Both the position numbers and the translations under genes were made by a program. Of a DNA stretch of 64,000 nt, positions 36,531-44,285 are shown piece after piece. The first letter of the stretch is position 1. Each line of letters opens with the position of its first letter. The notes beneath the pieces were generated by a model that was not told the origin of the DNA, made no database searches, and worked only from the letters and a program-made list of their open reading frames with translations. Origin of the DNA: Nocardioides luti (GTDB taxonomy: Bacteria; Actinomycetota; Actinomycetes; Propionibacteriales; Nocardioidaceae); contig NZ_JACKXE010000001.1 in NCBI RefSeq assembly GCF_014212315.1, positions 3,844,001 to 3,908,000 of the forward strand. Direction: 5' to 3'.

Positions 36531-36681
36531 TCCCGCGTCACTTCCGCCCCACTCGTTCGTTTAGCCAGGAGCACCAGCGGGCACACACCCTGCAGGTACG
36601 CTGCAAGCGCGGGATCTCGGCTCGTGCAGTTCCGTACAGCCGAGGGTCCATGGGGGGACCCGCCAACACGTCGGGGGATCG

Positions 36682-37563
36682 ATGACCACCACACCGCACC
36701 GGACCATCGGGCCGCAGCTCGACCACGCCTTCGTGGAGCGACTCGCCGCCCGCAGGCCCACGCGCTTCCAGCACAACCTCCCGGGGCACCCGCTGCTGAG
36801 TCTCGACGAGATCGCGCGCCTGGGGGAGGAGCTGCCGCCCGCCTCGGTGTCGGTCGAGGTCGGCGAGAAGCCGATCGCCGCCGGCGCGGCCGAGGGCGTG
36901 GCCGTCCAGGTCGACGACATCGGCGCCGCGATCCGGAACATCGCGACCACGAGCTCGTGGTTCACGCTGCTCCACATCCACCAGGTCGACCGCTACCAGC
37001 TGCTGGTCGACGAGATCATCGACGGGCTCGCCGCGACCAGCGGCCTGTCGCCCGCCAGCCTGCGCCGCCGGATGGGCTTCCTCTTCGCGAGCTCGCCGCG
37101 CGCGGTCACCGCGGCGCACTTCGACATCGAGCACAGCTTCTGCATGCAGCTCCAGGGCACCCGCACGCTCGGCTTCGGCAAGTGGGCCGACGACGACGAG
37201 CGGGCCAAGGACGTCCGGGACTACTGGAACGGCGACTTCGGCCGCTTCCACACGATGCCCGCGACCACCGACGAGTTCGAGATCGGCCCCGGCGACGGCT
37301 GCTACATCCCGCCGTGGACCCCGCACTGGATCACCAACCACGACGAGACCTCGCTCTCGATGACCGTCACCTTCTTCAACGACGACAACGAGGACGAGTC
37401 GCTCGTCCAGGCCTTCAACACCAAGTTCGAGAACCGCGGCCTGCACCCGCGTCGCTACGGCGTCTCGCCGGGTCGCGACCGGGCCAAGGTCCGCTTCATG
37501 CGCGCGTACGGCGCCACGAAGCGTCGCCTCGGCATGTCGGACTCCGGCGGCGGCTCGCACTGA
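36682..37563 (+). CDS. Cupin-like (JmjC-type) protein
   Basis: A 293-aa protein with a cupin/JmjC-type jelly-roll. The metal triad is visible as H146 and D148 in AHFDIEHSF and H215 in IPPWTPHWITNH, the H-x-D...H pattern of Fe(II)/2-oxoglutarate hydroxylases. The basic MQLQGTRTLGFGKW strand fits the co-substrate side. A GC-rich stretch with GGGGGATCG precedes the ATG. The protein substrate is unknown; related bacterial proteins are hydroxylases of ribosomal or other proteins, while some act in natural-product synthesis. It follows lepA by 151 nt and is convergent with the GNAT gene. The intergenic stretch shows no recognised motif. Confidence 0.82.
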   Translation: MTTTPHRTIGPQLDHAFVERLAARRPTRFQHNLPGHPLLSLDEIARLGEELPPASVSVEVGEKPIAAGAAEGVAVQVDDIGAAIRNIATTSSWFTLLHIHQVDRYQLLVDEIIDGLAATSGLSPASLRRRMGFLFASSPRAVTAAHFDIEHSFCMQLQGTRTLGFGKWADDDERAKDVRDYWNGDFGRFHTMPATTDEFEIGPGDGCYIPPWTPHWITNHDETSLSMTVTFFNDDNEDESLVQAFNTKFENRGLHPRRYGVSPGRDRAKVRFMRAYGATKRRLGMSDSGGGSH

Positions 37564-37590
37564 CGCCTGCCCGCCGGCACCGCGGGGCCG

Positions 37591-38637
37591 TCAGGTCGAG
37601 CGGCGCACGCGGGCGAGCAGGCCCTCGACGTACGGCCGGAGCCGCACCACGCCCCTCCGGGCGCTGACGAGCGCGCGCGCCGGGGCGCCGTGCCCGGCGC
37701 GCAGGCGGTGGACGCCGCGCACCTCGTCGGCGAAGGACGCCTTGTAGGCCTCCGCGCCCCGCAGCATGTCGACCTCGCTGAAGCCCGCGGCGACGGCCTC
37801 GTCGATGAGTCGCGCCAGCAGCACGGTGGCGGCGCTGCCGTGACGCCGGTCGAGCGACCGCGCGGTCTGGTAGAGGCTGAGCCGGCCGACCGCCTCGAAG
37901 GCGATCGACACCGCCACGACCTCGGTCGGCGACTCGAGCACGTCGACGCGGGCCTCGCCCCGCTCCAGGCCGGCGGCCAGGGCCCGCTCGAGTCGGGGCA
38001 GCTCGGCGAGGAGCGGGCCGCGTCCCTCGCGGTCGCCCGAGAGCCGGCGGAACGACGCCACGTCGGCCGAGAGAGTCGCTGCCGTCGCACGCCGGTGGAC
38101 GACGCCGTCCTCCACGAGCCGCCGGTCCGCCTTGCGGGTCGCGCGGCGGAAGTTGGACGAGCGGGTGGACAGGTAGTCCTCACCCGTGGGCGGGAGGGGT
38201 TGGTACGGCGCGCTGTCGACCCGCTCGGGCATCAGGCCGAGGGCTGCGCAGAGCCGCGAGTCGTCCGTGAGCCCGGTGAGGTCCAGCACCCGGGTCCCGG
38301 ACGCGGTGAACCAGCGGGCGACCGCGGTGGCCACGGCGTCCTCGTGCCCGGGCAGGGCGAGCAGGTCGAGGTGGTCGGGGCAGAGCACGCCCTGGCCGGC
38401 GAAGCGGAAGCGGGGCACGCCCAGCAGCCGATCACGCACCAACGGCAGCCCGCCGACGAGCTCGCCGTCCTGCTCCACGAGGAGGTGGTGCGCGCGGTCG
38501 CCGGCGACGACGTCGAGCCACCAGGCTCGCAGGAAGGGGGAGGGCACCGGGGCGTGGTCGACGAGGGCGTCCCAGGCCGCCGAACGCGGCGCGAGCGCCG
38601 TCGTGACGAGCAGTGACGTGCGTCTCGGTTCCCCCAC
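37591..38637 (-). CDS. GNAT-type acyltransferase (BioF2/CelD-like, Acetyltransf_6)
   Basis: A 348-aa protein of the GNAT acyltransferases found in polysaccharide loci. The DUF-type N-terminal part (PFLRAWWLDVVAGD, then LVGGLPLVRDRLLGVPRFRF) is followed by the acyltransferase domain: TRSSNFRRATRKADRRL (family SRKLRRxxRR-like), then AFEAVGRLSLYQTARSLDRRHGSA and LLARLIDEAV. Acetyl- or aminoacyl-transfer to a sugar amine is inferred. TAGTCT lies 7 nt before the GTG at 38637 and no Shine-Dalgarno is usable, so it is probably leaderless. It lies 2 kb from the exopolysaccharide locus and may serve it, though separated by two other genes. Confidence 0.8.
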   Translation of the reverse strand: MGEPRRTSLLVTTALAPRSAAWDALVDHAPVPSPFLRAWWLDVVAGDRAHHLLVEQDGELVGGLPLVRDRLLGVPRFRFAGQGVLCPDHLDLLALPGHEDAVATAVARWFTASGTRVLDLTGLTDDSRLCAALGLMPERVDSAPYQPLPPTGEDYLSTRSSNFRRATRKADRRLVEDGVVHRRATAATLSADVASFRRLSGDREGRGPLLAELPRLERALAAGLERGEARVDVLESPTEVVAVSIAFEAVGRLSLYQTARSLDRRHGSAATVLLARLIDEAVAAGFSEVDMLRGAEAYKASFADEVRGVHRLRAGHGAPARALVSARRGVVRLRPYVEGLLARVRRST

Positions 38638-38644
38638 GCTCCGA

Positions 38645-38650
38645 AGACTA
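38645..38650 (-). promoter_or_regulatory. -10 element of the leaderless GNAT gene
   Basis: On the minus strand TAGTCT ends 7 nt before the GTG at 38637. A GGAG touches the start codon too closely to act as a Shine-Dalgarno. Confidence 0.4.
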
Positions 38651-38700
38651 GGTGACGGGAAAGGTTTGCTCGGGGATCCCAGCGGGCACCATCCGCTAGG

Positions 38701-38706
38701 TATGTT
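38701..38706 (+). promoter_or_regulatory. -10 element before the coiled-coil gene
   Basis: TATGTT ends 6 nt before a GTG at 38713, which could be a leaderless start in the same frame as the coiled-coil gene. Alternatively transcription begins there and translation starts at ATG 38773, which has GAGGGG six nt upstream. The sequence does not decide between them. Confidence 0.35.
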
Positions 38707-38772
38707 GACATCGTGACTTCCCATCTCGGGACCGGGGACGGTCGCAAGCTGCGAAACCACGAGGGGATCTGC

Positions 38773-39705
38773 ATGAGCAAGGAATCGTCGACCAAGACCG
38801 ACGGCCAGGCCGAGGAGGCCACGCCCGACGCCGCCGACGAGAAGCAGGCCGAGGGCTCGGAGGCCACGGCCGCCGAGGTCACGCCCACGCCGTCGGGATC
38901 CGACGGGCAGGGGACCACCAGCGAGCGGGCGACCGCGATGCGCGCGACGCTCAGCGCTCGCCGCGACGCGGAGTCGCTGCTCGCCGAGGCGAGCGCCCTG
39001 CGGCGTACGGCCGCCAACGACGCCGACGCCATGGTCGCCGAGGCGGAGACGCTGGCCGAGCAGCTGCTCGCGGAGAGCAAGCAGTCGGCCGAGAAGACCA
39101 CCGTCGAGGCGCAGGAGCGCGCCGAGGGCATCGTCGCCCGCGCCCGCACCGAGGCCGCCCAGGTCAAGCAGGACGCCGAGGCCGAGGCCGAGGAGGTCCG
39201 CGCGAGCGCGAAGGCCGAGGCCGACGAGCTCCGGGCCAACTCCGACGCCGAGCGCGAGCGGATGCGGGCCGAGGTGACCGAGGAGGTCGAGAAGGCCAGC
39301 CGCGCCCAGCTCGAGGAGCTCCAGACGAAGTCCGACATCCTGCTGCGGCAGGTCGAGCTCGGCGTGCACGGACTCGGTCCCGCCCTCGAGGGCGCGATGT
39401 CCGTCGTCGGCGACGTCATCGGCTCGCTCGAGAAGCTCCGCAGCGTCACGCCGGGGGAGGCCCCGGACTTCGCCGAGCTCAAGCAGGCGCTCGACGCCGT
39501 CGAGATGCCCGAGCCGCGCGCCGGGGACGACGTGATCGTCGGCGAGGCCGAGGCGTCGGACGACCACAGCCCGCGGTCCGGTTCGGCCGAGGTGGCCGTG
39601 ATGGGCGAGAAGTCGCTGGCGACGGCCGACCGGTCGGACTCACCCCAGGGTGACGACGCCGGCGCCCGCCCCCTGGGCTGGCTGTTCCGCGCCTCGCAGA
39701 GCTGA
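38773..39705 (+). CDS. Long coiled-coil protein, unknown function
   Basis: A 310-aa, highly charged protein. An acidic low-complexity start (about 1-60) leads into a long coiled coil (about 65-200) of repeated Ala/Glu/Arg heptads such as EAEAEAEEVRASAKAEADEL. A globular-looking end (about 200-245, LRQVELGVHGLGPALEGAMS) follows, then a disordered acidic tail. No membrane helix or signal is seen. It resembles DivIVA-type scaffold proteins of actinobacteria in composition, but the DivIVA N-terminal lipid-binding motif is not recognised, so no function is assigned. ATG 38773 has GAGGGG six nt upstream; GTG 38713 is an alternative giving 20 more residues. Confidence 0.6.
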   Translation: MSKESSTKTDGQAEEATPDAADEKQAEGSEATAAEVTPTPSGSDGQGTTSERATAMRATLSARRDAESLLAEASALRRTAANDADAMVAEAETLAEQLLAESKQSAEKTTVEAQERAEGIVARARTEAAQVKQDAEAEAEEVRASAKAEADELRANSDAERERMRAEVTEEVEKASRAQLEELQTKSDILLRQVELGVHGLGPALEGAMSVVGDVIGSLEKLRSVTPGEAPDFAELKQALDAVEMPEPRAGDDVIVGEAEASDDHSPRSGSAEVAVMGEKSLATADRSDSPQGDDAGARPLGWLFRASQS

Positions 39706-39709
39706 GGCG

Positions 39710-39731
39710 GGGGTGGCCGGCCGGCCACCCC
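39710..39731. terminator. Perfect 22-bp palindrome between convergent genes
   Basis: A continuous 22-bp perfect palindrome (39710-39731) beginning GGGGTGGCC, centred at GGCC, lies 4 bp after the coiled-coil gene and 8 bp before the stop of the convergent lipoprotein gene. It lacks a T-tract but can end transcription from both sides. Confidence 0.6.
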
Positions 39732-39739
39732 GCCCCCGG

Positions 39740-40480
39740 TCAGGACTCGTTGCGGTAGCTGCAGTCCGGGCTGGGGCGCGCCGGGTCGTGCTCGACGGGG
39801 TGCACCCGGATCGCCTCGACGACCGTGCCGGGCGGCACCGGGTGGAAGAGCTGCATCCGGATCTGGCGGGTGCCCGGGACGAAGCAGTCCCAGCGACCCG
39901 AGACGACGGCGATGAACTTGCCGTCCTTGTCGTTGAGGAACGCCTGCGCGCTGACCTGCGGCGTCCTGGCACCGGTGGTGACGACGTCCGCGACCACGAC
40001 GGCGCCGACGGAGTTCTTGTCGATGCCGGTCGGCTTCGCCGTGAAGGTCGCGTCGGGCTTGCCGCTCGCCGTCGCCCACGCGACGTCCTGGTAGGCGACG
40101 TCGAGCTTCGCGATCGCGTCGGCCGACGAGCCCACGTCGAAGTAGAACCCGAACTTCTCACCGGCGGGCAGGTCCACGACGTCGCAGCAGGTGCCGTCCG
40201 TGACGACCGCGGAGGAGGCGACGATGACGTCCTGCTCGTCGCGCGCCGTGATCACGGCGTTCGCGAACCGCAGCGTCCGCTGGCTGGTGTTGCGCACGAC
40301 GACGGACAGCATCCCGTCCACGACGCCCCACTGCTGGGTGACCAGGATCGGGCCCGCGTCGGGGTCGAACGAGCTGCTCTCGGTCGCGGTCGACGCCTGC
40401 TCGCCCGACATCTGCGCCGAGATCTGCGAGCATCCCGAGAGCATGACTGTGGCCGCGAGCACCCCCATGAGCCAGCGCAT
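39740..40480 (-). CDS. Lipoprotein with FxLYD-type domain, unknown function
   Basis: A 246-aa secreted lipoprotein. The signal peptide ends in the lipobox LSGC with C17 as the lipidated cysteine. The mature protein is beta-rich: GMLSVVVRNTSQRTLRFANAVITARDEQ resembles the FxLYD-type beta domain of extracellular proteins. Two more repeats of the same feel follow, with a vicinal Cys pair (GTCCDVV) and later paired cysteines. The ATG at 40480 has GGGGGGA two nt further upstream than usual and gives a proper signal peptide, unlike the upstream frame to 40507. It stands back to back with the exopolysaccharide operon and may respond to the same operator region. No enzymatic residues are recognised. 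Confidence 0.78.
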   Translation of the reverse strand: MRWLMGVLAATVMLSGCSQISAQMSGEQASTATESSSFDPDAGPILVTQQWGVVDGMLSVVVRNTSQRTLRFANAVITARDEQDVIVASSAVVTDGTCCDVVDLPAGEKFGFYFDVGSSADAIAKLDVAYQDVAWATASGKPDATFTAKPTGIDKNSVGAVVVADVVTTGARTPQVSAQAFLNDKDGKFIAVVSGRWDCFVPGTRQIRMQLFHPVPPGTVVEAIRVHPVEHDPARPSPDCSYRNES

Positions 40481-40521
40481 GGTCCCCCCGTTGTTCTCGT
40501 CCGGCACGCCGTGTCACCCCC

Positions 40522-40568
40522 TATCGTAGGCTGTGAGGTGCGAGGCGGACACCGATCCGGTCGGATCG
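40522..40568. promoter_or_regulatory. Divergent promoter and 7-bp dyad before the exopolysaccharide operon
   Basis: TAGGCT (40527-40532) may serve as -10 toward the operon. On the other strand TACGAT (40528-40523) may serve the lipoprotein gene. CGATCCG (40553-40559) and CGGATCG (40562-40568) form a perfect 7-bp dyad around GT, 40 bp before the operon's first ATG, a plausible operator. Confidence 0.35.
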
Positions 40569-40608
40569 ACCGTGGACAGCCGCCCGCTCGACGGCCGGGG
40601 GGCTTGTG

Positions 40609-43470
40609 ATGTCTGAGTACGCCCCTGTGTCCGCGGACCCCGCCCAGCGCCCGCACTGGACGGTCGGCGACCGGCTCGCCGCGTTCACCGCGCTGCTGCC
40701 GGCCGACCCCGCCGGACCGGTCGTGCTGGCGCTGTCGGACGAGCTGTCCCCGCACGTGCAGCTCGTCTACCCCGAGGCCCTGGTGCTGGTCGAGAGCGGT
40801 CGCGACGCCGCCTGGCCGGACGGGTCGCGGGTCGTGGCGTGGGACGGGCGCACGCCGCCGGTCCGAGCGGGCAGCGCCGGTCTCGTGGTCGTCGACGCCC
40901 GTCGGTACGACCGCGCCGCGCTCGCCACCCTGCTCTCGCCCGAGGGTGTCCTGGCGGTGCTCGGCCCGGACGGACCCTTCCTCGTCTACCCCAGCGCCGA
41001 GAGCCCCGAGCTCGTCTGGCGCCGCTCGTGGCCGGTGAACATGCCCGCCGGTCCGGTGCCGTGGCTGCGTCGTCGCCTCGGCCTGTCCGTCGGCCGCGGC
41101 GACGCGGTGCCCCGCCTGTCCCTCAGCGGCGTCTCCCGGCCGAGCCTGGCCGACGAGGTCCTCGTCGAGCTGCAGGAGGCGACCGGTCGTCCCGGTGAGC
41201 TGGTGGGGCTGGTGACCGCGGGGCACGCGGTCCTCCGGGTGCGCTCCGCCGACGGCGACGTCGCCGTCCGCCTGTCGCTGACCGACGGGGACCGGCACGA
41301 CGTCGCGGACCGGGTCCGTGCCGACGTACCCGCCGTCGAGCCGTACCTCGCCCCCGTCGTGGCGCGCGGCCGCACCCGGGGACACCCGTGGGTCGCGACC
41401 CGCTGGACCCCGGGCCGGCGCGGCCCGCTCACGTGGCCGTGGCCGCGACCGGAGCGCCAGTGGGCCGTCGCCGACGAGGTCGTCGACGTCCTCTCGGCCC
41501 GCGTCACCGGCTCCACCGGACCCGGCTGGGCCCAGGCCTGGGCCGAGGCCGCCCACGTGGTCCCGCCCGACGTGCGCGCCCGGTGGGCCGCCGCCCTCGC
41601 GCCGCTCGAGGCCGAGCTCCCCACGGCTTGGTGCCACGGCGACCTGTGGCCCGGCAACGTGCTGCTCGACGGCGGCACGAGCGCCGTCATCGACTGGGAC
41701 AACGCCTCCGAGGACGCCGTCCAGGGGCTGGACCGCCTCCTCGTCCCCGCCCTGCGCGCGCTCTCCGAGCCCGGGCGCAACGCCTCGACGGAGATCCTGC
41801 GGTTCGTCGACGACGTCGCGCCGGTGGCCGACGCGGTGGTCGGCGGCCGGCGGTGGGCCGACTGGGACCGCCCGGCGCGCGTCGCGCTCGCGCTGGCCAC
41901 GGTCGTCCTCTACCTGCGCAACCGCTCCCTCCACGACCTCGGCCAGGAGGCGCTCGACACGCACCTCGCGGCCGTCGCCGCTGCCCTCGAGCCGAGCGGC
42001 CCCGACGACGCGGTCGTGGCAGCAGCCGCACCGGCGCCCAACGTCGAGGCCGCACGCACCGCCCGCGGTGCGCTCTGGCTGGCCACCAACGGGGTCGTCG
42101 TCAAGGCGTCGCAGACCATCGTGCTGCTCACCCTGGCCGCCATCCTCGCGCCGTCCGCGCTCGGCCTGGTCGCGCTCGGGACGCTCGTCGCGAACATCTC
42201 CGTGCAGCTCAGCAGCCTCGGGACCGCCAGCGCGCTCGTCTACTGGCGCGGCGACGTGCAGCGCGCGGCGCGGACCGCCGTCACGATCGGTGTCGGCATG
42301 GGCGCGGGGCTCGCGGTGCTGCTCTGGGTGGCCGCCCCGTGGCTCGCCACGACCCTCAGGGCCGAGGACGGCGGGGCCGCGGTGATCCGGGGCCTCACGG
42401 TGGTGCTGCCGTTCACGGCCGTCGCCGCCGTCACCAACGAGCTGCTGCGGCGCGAGCTGCGGTTCCTGCGCCGCATCATCCCCGACACCGTCTCGTCGAT
42501 CACCGGCGCCGTGGTCGCGATCGCGCTCGTGACGCAGGGCCACGGCGTCATGGCGCTGGTCGCCGGACAGATCGTCCAGGCGACGCTCACCATGCTGCTC
42601 TCCTGGGTCGTGCACCCGCCGGTCCGACCGGGCTGGAACCGTGAGGACGCCCGCGGCCTGCTCGGCTACGGCGGGCCGTACGCCGGCGCGCAGCTGCTCG
42701 AGATCATCCAGCTCAACGTCGACTACCTGATCGTCGCGCGGGTGCTCGGTGCCGTGGCCCTGGGTCAGTACTCCCTCGGCTTCCGCCTGGCGTTCATGCC
42801 GTACCTCATGATCGTCGTGGTCACCACGGGTGCGGCCTTCCCGTACCTCTGCCGGGTCAGCGGGCCCGCGCTGGGGCGGGCCTCGACGGTCGTCATGACC
42901 GCGACGCTCACGATGGTGGTCCCGCTGTGCGCGGGGCTCGCGCTCTTCAACGACGACCTGACCCTGCTCGGCGACAAGTGGTCGCCCGGCGTGCCCGTGG
43001 TGGGCTGGCTCGCGCTGTACGCCGTGCTGCTGAGCGTCGGCCAGATCGTCCAGACGGCGCTCAACGCCGGGGGACGACCCGGCGTGGCGATGCTCCTGCG
43101 GCTCTCGCACCTCGTGCTCCTGCTCGGGACCCTGCTGGTCGTGGCCTCGCACGGCATCACCGCCGTGGCCGTCGGCCAGGTGGTCGCGGCGTCGCTGGTG
43201 GCGACTCTCGCGCTGACGCTGGGACGCATCCACCTGCCCGGCTTCTCGCTGCGCGGACTGGCCGTCTCGCTGCGCCCCGCAGCGGCCGGCGTGGCCGTCA
43301 TGGTGGTGGCCGTGCTGGGCCTGCGGGCCCTCTTCGACGTAGGGTCACCGTCACTCAGCGGGCTCCTGCTCGTTGGCAGTGCGGGGGTGGTTGCCTACGC
43401 GGGCACCGTGTGGATGCTGGACCGCGCCCATCTGAAGGAAGCATTCCAGCTCGTGAGGAGGCCGTCGTGA
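40609..43470 (+). CDS. Kinase-flippase fusion of the exopolysaccharide locus
   Basis: A 953-aa three-part protein. Residues ~15-160 look like a decayed SAM-methyltransferase fold (VVLALSDELSPHVQLVYPEA, then GLVVVDARRYDRAALATLLSPEG) with no intact SAM motif. Residues ~165-465 are an APH/choline-kinase-type phosphotransferase with an intact catalytic loop: H344, D346 and N351 in WCHGDLWPGNVLLDG, and the metal residues D363 and D365 in VIDWDNA. Residues ~485-950 are a polysaccharide flippase of the Wzx/MATE type with about 12-14 membrane helices. The flippase would move lipid-linked oligosaccharide across the membrane. The kinase may phosphorylate the lipid or sugar. ATG 40609 is preferred over the overlapping GTG 40606. 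It overlaps the next gene by 4 bp. Confidence 0.82.
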   Translation: MSEYAPVSADPAQRPHWTVGDRLAAFTALLPADPAGPVVLALSDELSPHVQLVYPEALVLVESGRDAAWPDGSRVVAWDGRTPPVRAGSAGLVVVDARRYDRAALATLLSPEGVLAVLGPDGPFLVYPSAESPELVWRRSWPVNMPAGPVPWLRRRLGLSVGRGDAVPRLSLSGVSRPSLADEVLVELQEATGRPGELVGLVTAGHAVLRVRSADGDVAVRLSLTDGDRHDVADRVRADVPAVEPYLAPVVARGRTRGHPWVATRWTPGRRGPLTWPWPRPERQWAVADEVVDVLSARVTGSTGPGWAQAWAEAAHVVPPDVRARWAAALAPLEAELPTAWCHGDLWPGNVLLDGGTSAVIDWDNASEDAVQGLDRLLVPALRALSEPGRNASTEILRFVDDVAPVADAVVGGRRWADWDRPARVALALATVVLYLRNRSLHDLGQEALDTHLAAVAAALEPSGPDDAVVAAAAPAPNVEAARTARGALWLATNGVVVKASQTIVLLTLAAILAPSALGLVALGTLVANISVQLSSLGTASALVYWRGDVQRAARTAVTIGVGMGAGLAVLLWVAAPWLATTLRAEDGGAAVIRGLTVVLPFTAVAAVTNELLRRELRFLRRIIPDTVSSITGAVVAIALVTQGHGVMALVAGQIVQATLTMLLSWVVHPPVRPGWNREDARGLLGYGGPYAGAQLLEIIQLNVDYLIVARVLGAVALGQYSLGFRLAFMPYLMIVVVTTGAAFPYLCRVSGPALGRASTVVMTATLTMVVPLCAGLALFNDDLTLLGDKWSPGVPVVGWLALYAVLLSVGQIVQTALNAGGRPGVAMLLRLSHLVLLLGTLLVVASHGITAVAVGQVVAASLVATLALTLGRIHLPGFSLRGLAVSLRPAAAGVAVMVVAVLGLRALFDVGSPSLSGLLLVGSAGVVAYAGTVWMLDRAHLKEAFQLVRRPS

Positions 43471-44285
43471 GAGCAGAGCTGCGCGCTCTGGGCTCCCTCG
43501 CGCGACCCGTCGCGGCGGGCCTGCGACGCCTGCGCAGGACGCCCGGGCTGACCGTGATCGGCTGGCACCGCGTCGACGGCACCAGCAACGGCCTGTCCAC
43601 GGGCGTCGACGACTTCCGGCGTCACCTCGACGAGATCGAGGCCTGGGGCGCCACCGTGCTGCCGCTCGACACGGCGGTCGCCGCGCTGGACGCGGGCACG
43701 CTCCCGGAGCGCGCCGTGGCGCTGACCTTCGACGACGGCTACGCCAGCGTCCTCGAGACGGCCTGGCCGCTGCTGCAGGAGCGCCGGATGCCGGCGACCT
43801 TCTACGTCGTCAGCGGCTACCTCGACAGCGGCGAGCGCTTCCCCTGGGACCGCGACGAGGCGCCGCACGACCGCTTCCGCCTGGTCCGCGCCGACGAGGT
43901 CGTGGCCGCCGCCGACGAGGGGCTCGCGATCGGCTCGCACACCGTCTCCCACCCGTGGCTGCCGCGCCTCGACCGCGCGGAGGTACGCCGGGAGCTGCAC
44001 GACTCACGCGTCCTCCTCGAGGAGCTGCTGGCCCGTCCCGTCACCTCGCTGGCCTACCCGACGGGCGGCTGGAGCCGCGAGGTCCGGGCGGTGGCCGCCG
44101 AGGTTGGCTACCGCGTCGCCATCACCGTCGATCGCGGCCTCAACACCGTCCGCACCCCACGGCTGTCCCTGCGCCGCGCGTTCGTCCCGCACGACCCGCG
44201 CGACCTGCGCCTGGTGCTGGACGGTGCCCTGACCGCGCTGCGCCCGCTCGACACCTGGCGCGCCCGAGGAGGCCCGGCATGGTGA
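43467..44285 (+). CDS. Polysaccharide deacetylase family protein
   Basis: A 272-aa NodB-type deacetylase that would remove acetyl groups from a sugar polymer or lipid-linked sugar. Metal and catalytic motifs are TFDDGYASVLE (first and second Asp) and the HxxxH motif in GSHTVSHPWLP. YPTGGWS is the third motif. It has no signal peptide, so it may act on the cytoplasmic side, or the N-terminal basic stretch may attach it to the membrane. The GTG at 43467 overlaps the stop of the flippase fusion and has GAGGAG upstream. Its stop lies inside the next gene (ATGGTGA), showing tight coupling. The substrate is unknown. Confidence 0.88.
   Translation: MRAELRALGSLARPVAAGLRRLRRTPGLTVIGWHRVDGTSNGLSTGVDDFRRHLDEIEAWGATVLPLDTAVAALDAGTLPERAVALTFDDGYASVLETAWPLLQERRMPATFYVVSGYLDSGERFPWDRDEAPHDRFRLVRADEVVAAADEGLAIGSHTVSHPWLPRLDRAEVRRELHDSRVLLEELLARPVTSLAYPTGGWSREVRAVAAEVGYRVAITVDRGLNTVRTPRLSLRRAFVPHDPRDLRLVLDGALTALRPLDTWRARGGPAW

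Noticed and set aside
40252..43233. 993-aa minus-strand frame opposite the kinase-flippase gene
   Set aside because: Low-complexity His/Arg/Asp-rich shadow of a well-supported plus-strand gene.
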